Part shown: piece after piece, positions 1 to 12,336 of the stretch
Position numbering within the stretch: the stretch's first letter is position 1
Layout of the letters: each line of letters starts with the position of its first letter
Assembly (NCBI RefSeq): GCF_040115645.1
Contig: NC_089545.1
Span: 1,116,001 to 1,180,000 of the forward strand
DNA length: 64,000 bases
Source of the DNA: Euwallacea fornicatus
Lineage: Eukaryota; Arthropoda; Insecta; Coleoptera; Curculionidae
Direction of reading: 5' to 3'
Translations under genes and position numbers: made by a program
Notes under the pieces: generated by a model
What the model saw: the letters and a program-made list of their open reading frames with translations, nothing else
Told to the model about the DNA's origin: nothing
Databases searched by the model: none

Positions 1-171
1 TGATTCCGAGAACACTGATATTCGCTCGCTTTTTCATCGTTGGATCATTGAAAGGTGCTTTCACACTCAAAATTGCGGCACAATACATCTAAAGGACTGC
101 GAAGAAAGCACAAGAACTCTCAGTAAAATTGGAAAAAAATCTTCCCTGAAAAGTGGAACGTTTACCGAGCT

Positions 172-305
172 CAGGGCCGGCCTCGGCGTGTCTCGCGGCC
201 TGGACGAAATTTTCAGTCCACACCCCAAGAAAACCGACAACCCGGAAGGTCCGCTGCCGCGGCCCGTCGCCCGGCCTCGCCCCCCCCCCTCCCAGCCGCT
301 GCTGC
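172..305 (+). mobile_element. GC-rich hAT-like MITE, copy 1
   Basis: Begins CAGGGCCGGCCT and carries the family core: a GAAATTTT box, then an AAGAAAACCG stretch, a GGCCCGTCGCCCGGCC block and a C-run. It ends near GCTGCTG, the degenerate partner terminus. It is one of seven related segments in the window and has the same orientation as the clearest copy at 23950-24076. Non-coding. The hAT label is inferred from the terminus and from a possible 8-bp target duplication at copy 6. Confidence 0.6.
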
Positions 306-897
306 TTACTGAGATATTGTGCAATTACACTAGAAGTGGTAGGATCAGTACCAACGCAGAGACAAACCAATTCCGGACCCTCAAAAAGGGTCAGAAATAT
401 ATGCGGTAGTCGTCAGTTTGGTCGGAACGGGACTGCTCACACACATACAAATTCCTAACAGTGTCCGATGATCCAGGATTAGTTGTCTTTCCAGCTGGAA
501 CAAGCTTTGTAGTAGTTTGAGTTGGAGTTACAGGAGACAGAGTTAAAATTACGGGAAATTACCAGGTATAGGCGACGGCCCTGCGAGACCACAATCCCAT
601 CGGAGAGGGGCCTGACCTCAAGTAGCTCATTTGAGGTGACATTTAACTGATACTGAAATCAAATGTGGATCTTACCACCCTGCAATTAGGACCGCCAGAA
701 GCCACACAAAACACGGAATATTTATAACAATTTACATGTATGTGACCTGCAAACTTCCTTTGCATTGTTCGTTCCATCACGCGAGTGGCATTACATAAAA
801 ATGAAGGAAGAGTTCGTGTTTAATCACGGAATTTTTAACCGTAATTTATTTATGTAAGGTAATGAAAATGAAAGCATTATAATTAACTTAAATGTTT

Positions 898-929
898 AAT
901 AATAATAACAATAATAACAATAATAACAT
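898..929. repeat. AATAAC/TAA microsatellite
   Basis: Short run of AATAATAAC units, three to four copies, visible directly in the sequence. No functional meaning inferred. Confidence 0.7.
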
Positions 930-1550
930 ATACCGGGGGAAATGTTAGGTTCATTGTTATGGATTTTAATTGTTGTTTTTGTGACATAACCAGGTTGTGT
1001 GCTTCATTTATTCGGCTCCACTCGGCTTAGAGGAAGTCTGCGATTAAGATCTTTTGTAACACCTTAAGATCCACTTTATATCTTCGGATAATTAATGGAA
1101 CGCGCATTTGCTAGATGGCCTATGATAATGTCCCTCAATTTTCATTCATCCTTTTTAGATTACAAAGCGCTAGCAAACTTCCCATTCACCTAAGTCACCA
1201 CATATATTTTAATCATATATAATTTTCTGGCAACAATTTTAATTTTATTGCTTTTTAATTGGTCTCACATCTTTGAGACAACATTCCTCTGGCTTTACTC
1301 ACAACTTTATGTAAATCCACTCGCCTCGGAATAACCTTCACAGTTTATGCTCAGGTGTAATTTATTCATTTTATTCATAGTCTTTTACTAGTAAAATAAC
1401 GTAAAAGCGCAGTTCTGCTTTCTTTGGTTTATCCACATTTAAATGAATTTGCCAGTTAACTGACCGTTTATGGGCTCAACAGCTTGGTTTTGTAGGTTTG
1501 TTGACTTCAGCACATATCTCTTCCCCATGGCATCAACGCCGAAAGTGCTA

Positions 1551-3022
1551 CACAGTACCGGCTAAAAGTGGAGGAACTTTCAGTGATTTGCCGCAATTTT
1601 ATGCAGTGTGGTACCATTCGAATTTAACGCATGTTTATTAATATAAGGCAGGTGGAGGAGCAATAATAAAAAAAAAAAAAAAATGAAAAAGAACCTTTGT
1701 TCTGAGCCAACAAGGTTCGCGCAAATTGAGCAACAATGGAGAAACATTCACGAAAATGAAAATGATCAACGCATTCTTTCAGTATTTTGTATCATCGATT
1801 CTATCAGTTCCTTAACAACGTCCTCTGATATGTCGCCTCCAGCTCGCAGTATCGGATAATTTTTCCTTATTTCTAAATTTTAACGCAATTTCATATCTCA
1901 CATCAGCTTCAAGTTGGTCCCACGAGCTCTCCAAAGGATTCAACTCGGGGATCTGCGCGGCCATTTTATTGTTCGGCTTCCAAAAACTTCTTAATTGACT
2001 TGGCGGTAAGTTTGGGATCATTGTCGTGCATAAATTGCCAAGTTAAAGGTAAGATTGCCTCAGCATATGGTAACATTGTATTCTGCAATATATTGACCTA
2101 CACATGTCGGTCCCATTAATTTGTGCTGGTGCTCCTACTCTGTGCCCACCAAAACATCAACGAACAAGGCCGTTTTCTCCTCCGTGTTTTATTGCGAGTT
2201 TCGTATGCTGAGGGTTGAATCGTTCGTTCGCAAGACGGCGTACCCATTTAGTACCACACGATCCAAACAGATTGTACTTACTTTCGTCTGTCAAGAGTAC
2301 ATTTTTCCACTGGTTCAAGATATAGGTCGGATGGTTCAAGGCAAAGTTAAGTCTGGCCTGTCTATTTTTCTTCTAGATATGAAGGGTTCTTTGGTAAGTC
2401 TTCTAGCCTGCAGTCCTTCTTGGCACAAGCGCCTTCTAATCGACCTAACAAAAATCGACATCGTTGGGTAATATTTTTTATAACCTCAGTAGTTGCAAAT
2501 GGATTTTTTAACGCGCATGTTCTAATTAACTTCTCTGCTACTAGAGTTGTCCTTTTAGGTCTTCCAGATTTAGGGAGTCCAGCGAAGCTCCCTCGTCTTT
2601 TTATCATATGAATTTGCTTGGGAACAACGTTTGTATGAAAGTTTAAATCTATAGGGATATTAACTTGTTTCAATCCGGAACTACATTTCTCAATTGCGAA
2701 TTGGTCAATTTGACCAGACAAATCCTTTCCACGAGGCATTTTGTTGACCCTTTTAAATATACTGCCAAAATCCGAATCTATTTAGGCGAGAAAAATTCAT
2801 AGAATGTTAAAGGCAAGGAAAAGCTTCTTCATTTTTGTCCGCTTAAAATTATAAACAATTTCTTTCCATTATTTATAAAGCCGTTAGAACGTTGTTTACT
2901 ATGCTTTCAGGAGAGCGTTCGAAGGTAAATACTTTCCTGAAATGAAACAAAGCTCATTACGCCTAACTATGAAATTATGGACAGAATGCAAGAGTTACTC
3001 CATTTTTGGCCGGCGCCCTATG
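1551..3022 (-). mobile_element. Tc1-like DNA transposon A, degraded, with TIRs
   Basis: The left end (CACAGTACCGGCTAAAAGTG, from 1551) and the reverse complement of the right end (CATAGGGCGCCGGCCAAAAA, to 3022) align as imperfect terminal inverted repeats. They continue with similar GGAGGAACTTTC and GGAGTAACTCTT segments. A TA dinucleotide flanks both ends (1549-1550 and 3023-3024), as expected for the TA target duplication of Tc1/mariner elements. The length of about 1.47 kb is normal for the family. The interior carries a broken transposase on the minus strand (1812-2739). The coding sequence is multiply disrupted, so the copy should be immobile by its own protein. Confidence 0.8.
1812..2739 (-). 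pseudogene. Tc1-like transposase pseudogene (element A)
   Basis: Family role: a cut-and-paste DDE transposase that binds the element ends and inserts at TA. Three minus-strand blocks in different frames can be lined up with the family. 2739-2362 starts MPRGKDLS and includes the helix-turn-helix linker SGRPKRTT followed by ALKNPFATTEVI. 2339-2157 includes WKNVLLTDESKYNLFG, the first catalytic Asp region, then FNPQHTKLAIKHGG. 2021-1812 includes PELNPLESSWDQLEADVR, with the terminal Glu region. At least two frame changes and an internal deletion break it. Total span of about 930 bp compares with about 1,020 bp for intact members. Inferred to be inactive. Confidence 0.85.
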
Positions 3023-3024
3023 TA

Positions 3025-5452
3025 GTTTATTTATCGGCGCCTAAATGGGGGCCAGAGCGAAAACTCGCTAAGAAACTCGAGTTACGTGTATGTGTAATTA
3101 CACGTTACAAACGATGATGTAAAACGAAACGAAAAGTATTCAGTTACTCTTATATTCTATGACATATAATTTCATCTGGTGTGATCTAGTTTAAAGGTTT
3201 CACCGTAATTTCTTTAATTAGCAAAGGCATTTCGTATGCGTGTTGTATAATCGTTTTTAATGAAATTGAATAGCTATTATAAAAAATGTGAGGCAATAAA
3301 TCAGGTCTGTAAAATTAATTCATTCGAGTGTCCGCAATTAATTTTTAGTGGATCAGCTCTCGGAGAAAATAGAAATCCGATATCGCAAATAACGCAAATA
3401 AAGCCAGAAAAATATAGGAAAGAACGTAGGTTACGACCCCAGCCATAAAGTCGTGCCCAAGTCCAACAAACTTACCCCCATTTCAAAGCCCAATGCGATT
3501 CACGTTTCCGAAGAATAAAACATTCCCTTTCCAGACAGACTCGTTTCGAATTCCAGCTCACTTAGGGCCGATTCTCTAGCTCTTATGAGGTAATTTATAA
3601 GTCTTTCGGTCTCTGGAGACCGAGGATAAGATGTATGTGTTTAAACTGGCGATTTTTATTACAGTCCTTGTCAGTTTGGGTTGGATTTCGGACCTTCTTC
3701 GGATACTTCAGATTGTTTCGAGAAAAGCCGGAAAAGAGGAGAAACACCGAAGTAATTAAGTATGTGTTAGAGTTGGGAGTCGCGGTGCTTGGACGGGTGT
3801 CCACGGTCGGACCACGACGGCTAATCGCGGAAGCAATCGTCGCTAGCCCGCGGGGCCCACCGGTGGACACCGGCCAGAACGCGCAAAATACACCAAATCA
3901 TGAAGGACAAAAAGTGCGTTGGTCAGAGACATCATCAAATTTTCCAAGAACTTCTTTTATTAATAATCGCGGAAAACCTGTATCATCTTGGCGACTTATT
4001 GAGCTGTCGATTTATCGCGATTGAGCAGAAATCTTCCCAACCTCGAAAGCCGCAGACAGGAGTTTTATCGTCCAGAATACCGACGCTAAATTGCCTAAAA
4101 TATAGAATAAAGGCGGGCTGATTGCCCATTAGGAAATAGAATCGCTTTCGGAAAAAGCTTTCAGCACTACTTTTAATTGTATTTTATCTGCCGCGAAGAG
4201 AAGCTCCGGCCCAATTTTCTCGTTCAGGTTTGCTCCATAAAACTTGCGCAACTGAACAGAAAATAATTTGATTATTTACGGAAATTTCCTTATTTTCTCG
4301 CAAAAAGGATTAAGTTAAACGCTAACCTCGCACTTGTTAAAGACGGTTTAATTGCATCCTGCAAAATGCAGTTAATTGGTTTTCCTTATTTAAATAACCA
4401 GCACCGGCGATATTAATCAAACCTAATTTATCTGGTCTTGAATAAAACATGTAGCGCTAAGTTCTTGTCAGTTTTGCGTTAATAAAAGTTACAGTTATTA
4501 ATATATTATGATTAATTTTACATAACTTAGTGATAATTGACCATTGGAAACTAGTTTCTGCTACTACCTTATCTGAGGCAATTATGGTTGAACCTCCATT
4601 GGGATCGCTATGCCACAGATGTTTAGCCGTTGAGTTTTTGTTTCAATTATGAGGCAAACCATTTGAATGTATCCTCAGTTATTATTAATTAAAAAAAAAG
4701 TGTTGGATAGTCAAGAAGCAGTCCCATTACACTAACAGGCCCATTCCCAAGGCTTTCTGGGGTTTTCAACCTCGACCCATTAAGGAAATTCACTTACCTA
4801 CTCGGAAAGACTCTTTTCAAAAAAGCAGCCTATTTGCCTTAAATTAGAAGCCTTTATGGTGAAAATGAACTAGAAAGGCGTTCGCATTCATATAAAATTG
4901 ATTTTGCGTCTTTGGGTTAACTGAAAATAAGGATAGACGTCAGTCCAAATAAAAGGCTTAAGCTTTTGGCTTTTATCGAAATTTCGTTCAATTAATCCTT
5001 TTGTGGCGAATCGACAACCGACCCATCAATCTAAGTTGCTTTTATTGCTACGAAATGTGTGGAGTTCCCTAAAAGACGTGTGTACGACCATTCGTTTTAC
5101 CAATCAGAAGTATCTGGTATCGATTCGAAATCGTGACGGGTAACCGGAGAAAAATATTAACAGCATAGGACGTACATTTAGCACATTGGACTTTAAGATG
5201 TGAATTCCGGCTTCCAGACCATCCTCGGGACGGACGAGAACTCTTCCCGTAAAATGACTTCAAAGAGAAAACATGGTTTGCACAATATAAAACTAGCGAG
5301 CTAAGTACATCGAGCTGCAACGCCGTGTCCCGAGCCATTGGCTCTTCAAAAATTCTGGACTACAACCTCTGGAAAATGCAATCAAGTCCTTAGCGATTTT
5401 CTCGGCTGCGCCCTATATAAAAACGGCTAAGGACTCAGGGGCTGCACATACT
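3025..5452. other. Non-coding stretch with a GC-rich inverted repeat
   Basis: No supported gene. Long overlapping frames at 3595-4024 are open on both strands within a CpG-rich patch and resemble no protein I know. That patch holds a perfect 9-bp inverted repeat, GGTGTCCAC at 3796-3804 against GTGGACACC at 3863-3871, with flanking C/G pairs extending it imperfectly. The rest is AT-rich sequence with nothing recognisable. Confidence 0.45.
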
Positions 5453-5577
5453 CAGCACCGGTTTCAGGAGGGGGCGACGTTGGGGGGCGGACTTTGCTGG
5501 ACGGCGGTTTTTCTTGGAGTACGGAGGCGGCGATTAAAAATTTCGTCCGATGCGCCAGGCTGGCTGAGGCTCTCTCG
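5453..5577 (-). mobile_element. GC-rich hAT-like MITE, copy 2
   Basis: Reverse-orientation copy. It starts CAGCACCG and carries GGGGCGACGTTGGGGGGCGG, then CGGTTTTTCTTGGAG, then the GGCGGCGATTAAAAATTTCG core. It ends GCGCCAGGCTGGCTGAGG, a degenerate form of the CAGGGCCGGCC terminus. Non-coding. Confidence 0.65.
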
Positions 5578-5938
5578 ACGCGATCATCCCCCTCCACCCT
5601 TTAAAATCGCGTTCTGCAAATTTGCGAGCGTCATCGTCGTCCGAGTACCGTAATCCACGCAAGTGGTACCCCTTTCCGAGCCGCTGCACGTGGAGCTGGG
5701 TCCCGAATTGAACCGAAAGTAACGGTGAGGATTTTACTAGCAAAAAGTCAAATGGATCGGATGCCATGACGCCTTGCTGATACATTAGCTTCAGCATACA
5801 TGCTAATGAGAGTTTCCCGAGCTACCTACAGTATGAAAATTTATTTATTTCAATTTCAAACGTAATCTGTTTTATGATGCATTTCATTCTGTGAGTTTCT
5901 GACGGAGAAAGGGGCGAAAATACGCGACATCAATATAC

Positions 5939-7335
5939 ACTGCGCGACCCGGAAAAGAGAACACCCCGTAAAAATGGTTTTATTTAAGTAATTTTTGGTT
6001 TGCACGTTTGTACATGGGAACACAAAAAACGATTAAATTTTAAGTCACATTTATCAATGTATTTGCGAGTTATCAGGAATTTTAGGTTCTTTTTTGCTAT
6101 AAAAATTGCAATAAAATATCAACAATATGACAGCAAAATATCACTTATTGGTGTGTAGCGTGCCTTTAGATTTATCAAATATGGCTAGACGCAGAATGAA
6201 GCGAAATTTTCATCAGTTAAGTGTGTTTGAAAGAGGTCAAATGGTGGGTCTACCAAAGGCTGGTCGGTCATTCATTAAAATCGCCACTGGATTGAACGGA
6301 CTGCAAACACTATAATGAGATATTACCAGGCATGGTTCCAAGGAGAGCAAAGAGATACATGGAGAGGTACTGGACTGATCCCGAAGAACTACGGAACGCC
6401 GAGATCGCCGCCTTCGAATTATGGCCCTAAGAGATGGGTTCGTCTCGTCGACCACGCTGGTGGATCGGTGGTTTGCTGATTATGAAAGGCCCGTTGGTAT
6501 TCGAACCATTTATTGCCGGATACGAAAAGTTCAACTGATTTCCTACCTTGCCCATCTTGTGTTATCCCTCACTTTAAATCATCGACAAATCCGACTGCAG
6601 TGGTGCAGAGAACGGATACATTGGAATCTGGAATGGGATAATGTCGCGTTTAGTGACGAATCTAGATTTTGTTTGGGTACGCATGATGGTCGGGCAAGGC
6701 TAAGAAGAAGACTGGGCGGAAGACGGGATCCTCAGTTGTACAGAGGCTGTCCATTAGACTGTTGGGGTAATGGTTTAGGGTGCTGTTGCATATGGTAGCG
6801 GGTCACCGTTACTTATCATTAGAGACAGTATGACAACGATACATCCAAGAAATCCTGGACCTTCATCTCGTGCCTTATCTGGAAGCTCTTGTTGATCCAG
6901 TTTCTCAGCAAGACAATGTGGCTAGAGCGACCATCGACTTATTTCAAGAAAACGTAATGAATTTGCTACCTTGGCCGCCTCGGTCTTCAGACCTCTCACC
7001 GATTGAAAATGTACGGGATATTGTGAGTAAAAGGTTGAATAATTTATCCCATCCCTCCCAACCCTAGCAGCGCTACGTCATGCAGTCCAGGTAGCCTGGA
7101 ATAAGATCCCCCAAGGGGACATCGATCACCTCATTAGGTCCGTGTCGAGACGGGTTCAGGAATGTATAAGACACCGCGGAAGACCGACAAAAATATATTT
7201 TTTTTTTGGTTTGTAACAATTAAACTCGTTCAATTATTTAACGAAGTATTTCTTTTTGCGTAAGGAACATGCGTACCGAAAATTCTTCAAATGAAACCGT
7301 GTTTACGGGGTGTTCCGTTTTCTGTGTCACGCAGT
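5939..7335 (+). mobile_element. Tc1-like DNA transposon B with well-preserved TIRs
   Basis: The left end ACTGCGCGACCCGGAAAAGA at 5939 pairs with the reverse complement of the right end, ACTGCGTGACACAGAAAACG, at 7335. The match runs on through a shared GAACACCCCGTAAA block, so the inverted repeats are about 43 bp with roughly seven mismatches. Length is about 1.4 kb. A TA lies just left of the element (TATAC/ACTG); the right flank lacks a clean TA. The interior contains a plus-strand transposase pseudogene (6181-7216). The TIRs are much better preserved than the coding region. Confidence 0.88.
6181..7216 (+). pseudogene. Tc1-like transposase pseudogene (element B)
   Basis: The start at 6181 (MARRRMKRNFHQLSVFERGQ) matches the N-terminal helix-turn-helix of Tc1-type transposases, which usually read LTDFERGQIVGL here. 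The later blocks change frame. 6421-6798 carries HRQIRLQWCRERIHWN and VAFSDESRFCL, with the first catalytic Asp. 6870-7067 carries QQDNVARATIDLF, with the second Asp, and RSSDLSPIENV, with the Glu. The tail around 7140-7216 reads SVSRRVQECIRHRGRP and then stops. The Asp-to-Glu spacing is about 30 residues instead of the usual 34, so a small deletion is likely. Several frameshifts make it non-functional. Confidence 0.88.
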
Positions 7336-10219
7336 CCGTTTTAGCGCTCCGACCGGGTTGGGCTGGACAGGCACTGCGAAAGGCAACTGGGAAAACATGC
7401 GGGACACGTGAAAATTCAATCGATAATTACCGATATGGAATAAATTGCACAAGGCGGACGCGGTTATCTTCTTAAATCTTCGGTTAACACCGAGACAAAA
7501 AAGTACACGTATTTTGCTGAGAAGAATCGTAATTATCTCGTTGAAAGTTTCCTTCTCAGAGCCCAATGCGTTACAACCCACATAAAACCAAATATCATCT
7601 TGCTGAGTAATAGTGCCTCTTGCAATGTGAATCCGAGTAGAATAATATTATTCCTATTGTGACAATGATTAATCAAACACCGAACCGTTATTTTATCGGA
7701 TAAAAACACGGTCGAATCGCCACAAATTTCAACAAAACTTATTGTGTAAAATCCGCAATAATTCATAATCGGAATGAAATGGTCAAATTACCTAGCTTTT
7801 TCCAGGAATCAAATAAAGCAAATTGAACACAATAGCTGAATGTGGCCTTTGAGTCCGGGTTGTAAGTAAATCTGATAAAGTGGAAAATTGTAAAAAGCTA
7901 CGAAATGATAGCAAACACCGACACTTAACGGCACGCGAAACGCTCATAACGTAATTGCCCCCCATTAGTGTGGGGGCGAGGAAACCAGGAGGTCTCAGTC
8001 CTATTACCTTAACGTTTATTGCATCGCCGAATTGCTAATCTAAAGCTATTACTTACCCTCTTAGGGTAACGGATAAAAACGCACACGCAATAAGAAACTT
8101 ACTTTCATTCGGAGATTTGGACAAATTAGTTTCGATAAATTCTCACCTTTATAAATCAACCCTCATCGTGGCTTTAAGTCATTGTGACTCGAGTTGATAA
8201 GAGAAAATTATATACCCTTTTGTTCGCTTTTTTTTCCCCTTTTCCTCTTCGCGGTAATTATCGGCCATAAGGTAAGTGGTTCAGCTCGGTGTGGGTCAAC
8301 CGCACACCTTAAAATATCCCGGTCTTATCAAAAAGTAACGAAAAACTTAAATACCAATTGCCCATAACATTTATTTAACTCGGAACGAACAAGTCGAATG
8401 TGAAAGGTGGTGGGCGTCGGTACATCGCAAAATACTTAATTGAAATAAACATTTTGATAAGGGAACATTAAGATAGGCGAATTAAACACCATTGTATATT
8501 CCGTTATTATCTCTGACACAGGTTTAATTTTAAATCGATTTGAGTGGAAGACACGGCCTGTGTTTAAATAAACACCACGTGGGAAGGTAATACGAGCTTG
8601 TGCTGAAGTTAAGCTGGACCCACCGGCCCGGTCTCGAGAGATAACCTGAATTAGAAATCTTGTTCGGAATTATCTTAATTTTGAAAGGTATGATAATTTA
8701 GATTATTAACGAGGAAAAACTTCACGACATCTGATCTGTTACGAAGTTATATATGAGATGCTAGAAGATAAAGGTGGAGAATGGTATTCTGGGTTTCACC
8801 AGACACGGTGCCCGAATTGGGCGTTGAAGTCTGCCTCCCGGCAAGCGCCAGTCACACCACGTAACACCTCAACCTAATAATATATAGCAAATACCCGTGG
8901 ACGTCGGAGATTCCATACAGGGGGTTTTTTAACGCGAGCCATAAAGATTCCGGTGCAATGTATTTCGCTGTTCCTATTTTTTTTTCATATGAGCCGCAGG
9001 GCTTCATAAATAACGATTATACCTAACTGGTACGGTCATTATTTACGAAGGTGGTTTAAGCGTTTTGCAGCTGACATTCCCGATAGGGTTGCGACACGAG
9101 TGTTCAATAAAAACGCAGACTTTAACCGAAAAGAAACCCATGCGTCCCTTTGTACTCCTCCGGATCGAGGAGCAGGGAAGCTGGCCTCAATAGGATCGCT
9201 ATTAAAAATTTCCGACTCAACCTGACGTGCGATAAACAGTCTGAAGCACCTTCACGAATGTCGGGCTTCTAGGTCATTCTGGCCCCAGCTAAGGCAGCGA
9301 TATGCGTTGCGTCGAAATCCTTATGGCTCACCTTAAGCGAATACCCTATAGTAGGGCCATCTCGTAGTTCGAGAGGTCTTGCAAAGACGTAGAGAGACTT
9401 TCGTAGCGAAAGTTTTTTTCGGCTTTTTCTGTCAAGTTTCCCGTATGCATTGGCGACACTAAAAATTCTAAAAATTCGTACGCGAATTAGCTCCGGCATT
9501 CGCATTTTTAAAGGGCCGTAAGTATTGAAGCAGTGCCAAGTGAGCAGGAGGGAGGTTTTCGCGGAAGTCTAGCATCGAACAAACACCAGGCGTCAATTTC
9601 CAGCCTAACTATCGGGAACTTAAACATCCGGCTCAAAAACTGATGCTGAGTATTGAGGATTTTCAATAAAAGCTCTTTTAAAGAAGGATTTTTAACGAAA
9701 ATGACGATTTTAACGGCATTATGCCCTGCTTATCAGCTTATCCTTTTATTTTGAGCGGAACACATTAATACCCAAAGACGCTGGTAATTAATTAACACTT
9801 AAGCTTCGGGAAGCTTCAGGCTTAATAACTCTCCAATCTTTCCGTCCCACCAGCGCTGCGGACGAGCAAAAAAGCAAATCTCACACCTCCATTTTCATTT
9901 ATCGCCTTTCCAGAGCGCATACACACACTAAAAGAGCCGATACTTGAGCTACCCCTAACGTTGTGAGCCTGATTGGTGCTGCTTCCGGTGCCATCCCCGC
10001 GTTTCCCCCATTTTGCGACGTCAGCGTCGTCGCTGACGCCGCGACGCGTAAAACAATGAAGAAGATCAATTTTGCGCTCCCGATGTTTTGTCGCTTTCGT
10101 TGCCCCCCATGATGAGTGTGTTCGACGTTTATTTTTTGATTGCGTGGGGCGTAATTTCGCTGCGTTTCGCATCGGAATAAACTCACGAATGTCGCTAATA
10201 AGCTAATTAATTGTTTCAG
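7336..10219. other. Non-coding stretch before the homeobox exon
   Basis: No supported gene. Minus-strand frames at 9822-10270 are open but overlap each other in two frames, have no recognisable motif, and run into the acceptor side of the homeobox exon, so I treat them as chance. This is probably intron of the BarH gene, because the exon at 10220 begins at a splice acceptor. Its own regulatory content cannot be judged from one sequence. Confidence 0.5.
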
Positions 10220-10439
10220 GCCAAAACGGCGACGACTCGATAAACTCATCAAAAAGCCCCAGCGGGGCAATCAGCAAAAAGCAGAGGAAAGCACGCACGG
10301 CATTCACCGATCTCCAATTACAAACCCTTGAAAAAAGCTTCGAAAGGCAGAAATACCTCAGCGTACAAGATAGAATGGAATTAGCGGCGAAACTTGGTCT
10401 TACGGATACGCAAGTCAAAACATGGTACCAAAACAGAAG
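10220..10439 (+). CDS. BarH1: BarH homeobox gene, penultimate coding exon (homeodomain residues 1-53)
   Basis: Product: a sequence-specific homeodomain transcription factor of the Bar class, acting in the nucleus. In insects it patterns eye, sense organs and leg. The exon starts after a TTGTTTCAG acceptor with two bases of a split codon, and ends AG|GTAAGA. It encodes about 20 linker residues, then homeodomain positions 1-52 (QRKARTAFTD, SFERQKYLSVQDRMELA, TQVKTWYQNRR). Canonical Leu16, Phe20, Trp48 and Asn51 are present. Tyr at position 49, where most homeodomains have Phe, is the Bar-class hallmark. Position 11 is Leu, where the BarH proteins I know have His. The Arg53 codon is completed by the exon at 22969. 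Earlier exons, including the start codon, were not found. It could equally be named BarH2 or simply BarH: most insects outside the flies are thought to have one gene. Confidence 0.95.
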
Positions 10440-11127
10440 GTAAGATTTTTGACCATCAATTTTGCGTATTTGAGGGCAGCTCCACAACTTTCAATCAGCA
10501 CCAAACCCCTGGGGCAGAGGCAATTGAATAAGCAAGAACCGCGCTAAGCTGACTTAAAGCTAACGCAGTATATCAAATTTCCTCAATACATCAACGCATA
10601 AATTAACGTAATACTTTATCATTAGATATTTAATTAAGATAGACATTCTAATTAGTCATAAGCCATTTAGTTTGTTTAAATGACCATTAAAGACATAACG
10701 GCTTTTAAACCAGCATCGAGAGTCGCTTAGTCTGGGGGATTTTTTGCGTTATCTGGGTAAAAACTGGTAATCTGTTGGTGGATTTTATTATGGGCGTAAT
10801 ACCAGGAAGTGGTAAAGTAGAAAAGATGCAGATTCAACTGCCTGTTAAGCAGATTACCGATCTCTGCGTCTCTCTGCGGGTATTAGCAGCCTTTTTGCTG
10901 TAATTAGTTTGATTGGCGTTTACAAAATGATATGGAGTTTTATTTGTGGCGGTCGTAGAAAAGGAAAACGGTTAATGCGTTCAAAGAGATCCAGCTAAGC
11001 TCATAAATACTCTAGAACCAGGTACGATGGGTGCGAAGAAGAGCCACCAACTTGTCCCCTATATAAAGGCACCATTAACTTGGGGGTCAATTTGTGCGCT
11101 TAAAATAGAGACGCGAAAAACTCCATG

Positions 11128-11252
11128 AGTGCAATACCGATTTTACGGGGGGCGAGGTTGGGCGTGAGCCCAAGGCGGCGGTTTTTCTCGGGGGAGGGGG
11201 GCTTTAATTAAAAATTTCGCTCAGAGCGCCAGACTTGCTAAGGCCGGTTCTG
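11128..11252 (-). mobile_element. GC-rich hAT-like MITE, copy 3
   Basis: Reverse-orientation copy. It begins near GTGCAATACCG and carries GGGGGGCGAGGTTGGGCGTG, then GGCGGTTTTTCTCGGG, then a TTAATTAAAAATTTCGC core. It ends AGACTTGCTAAGGCCGGTTCTG, close to the family terminus. Lies in the BarH intron. Non-coding. Confidence 0.65.
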
Positions 11253-12336
11253 AACGTGCGATTGCTCGACTAACGTCGTTGGACGGACCTGCGTAGTTTC
11301 CAATTCAATTCAAACACCCAAACATGCCCCCATGATGTCCGGGAAACGTCGAAGTGGTCCCTTGCCAAATGCTCGTCTTCGGGAGCTTCAACCAGCTCTG
11401 AAGCAGCAGCGGTGCGCAGCTTCGTTTAAGCGAAGTGGCGAATGTCACGAGTCTGGTGAAATGCGGCAACAAACTTAACCTTCGTTCACTGTTAAGGTGT
11501 AAAAAAGTTTATCTATGAGCGAATTTCTAGTGCATCTCCTTTCGAACCGTAACACAATATGCACGACAATATCCATCTTGTGTTACTAATTAAGCCCGAT
11601 AAACATCCATCAGCTCCAATCAGTGATGCCAATTAATGCATATTTTCCCAAGTTATTACTGAAAGGAATCCTAGTAAAATTTAACTGTAAATACATTACA
11701 AATGATGACACCTTTTACTACCGGCGTGATACGAAACAAATCCAATTAAATACCTTATATGGTCAAGTAAATATGTAAGCTTTAGAAGTCGCCGATCTGA
11801 AAGAACAAAAAGCTGACCAGAATAATAGTTTATTCACGAAATATAATTATAAATTTAAGCTGAGGCTCGAGTAAAACCTCTATTATTTACTTTGAACGGA
11901 ACGGACAAAAACACCGTATATAATATGACCAATGGCTTCTAAGCAGCCATGAGAAGACTATCCTTTGTTGGTCAAAGTGATGAGTCAGGAAACTACGGCC
12001 GTAATGTGTTGAAAGCTAACAGAAACCTTCGATTTACCATATACAGGGCGTCGAAATTCAGCGCAGTTTTCACGATACGTTTTCCAGCTGAGAGACATAG
12101 TGTATAACCAACGGTCGAGTTAAAACTCTTTTAGTACGAGAGCTGCAAAATTTTCTAGGTAAGTACCCATGAACACGTCTTGCTCGCACCATAATCGTAG
12201 AAACAGAACAAACACATAAGAGAAAAAGACGATGGAAGAATCTTCGGTTGGATTTTGCCCAACTTTCTCTTGAAAAACTGACTGAGTCGTGTCCGCTGAA
12301 AGGCCATAGGCTTCGTAAGACAGTAGCCGCGGCCAA

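Larger units (their letters stand above)
1..1550. other. Non-coding stretch left of the first Tc1-like element
   Basis: No supported gene. The short reading frames around 67-458 fall on a GC-rich MITE copy (172-305) and are open on both strands because of base composition. A TAA/ACA microsatellite lies at 898-929. The segment could be intron or 5' flank of the BarH gene whose exons lie to the right. I looked for an upstream BarH exon with the FIL-type motif and saw none. Confidence 0.5.

Noticed and set aside
67..458. Overlapping open frames on both strands at the left edge
   Set aside because: They coincide with a GC-rich MITE copy found six more times in the window; no protein motif.
1..10219. 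Upstream BarH exon with the FIL repressor motif
   Set aside because: Looked for an RFMI-type motif on the plus strand and saw none; the exon is probably outside the window.
9822..10487. Minus-strand frames of 94-123 residues across the homeobox exon
   Set aside because: They are antisense to a strongly conserved plus-strand exon or overlap each other in two frames; no recognisable domain.
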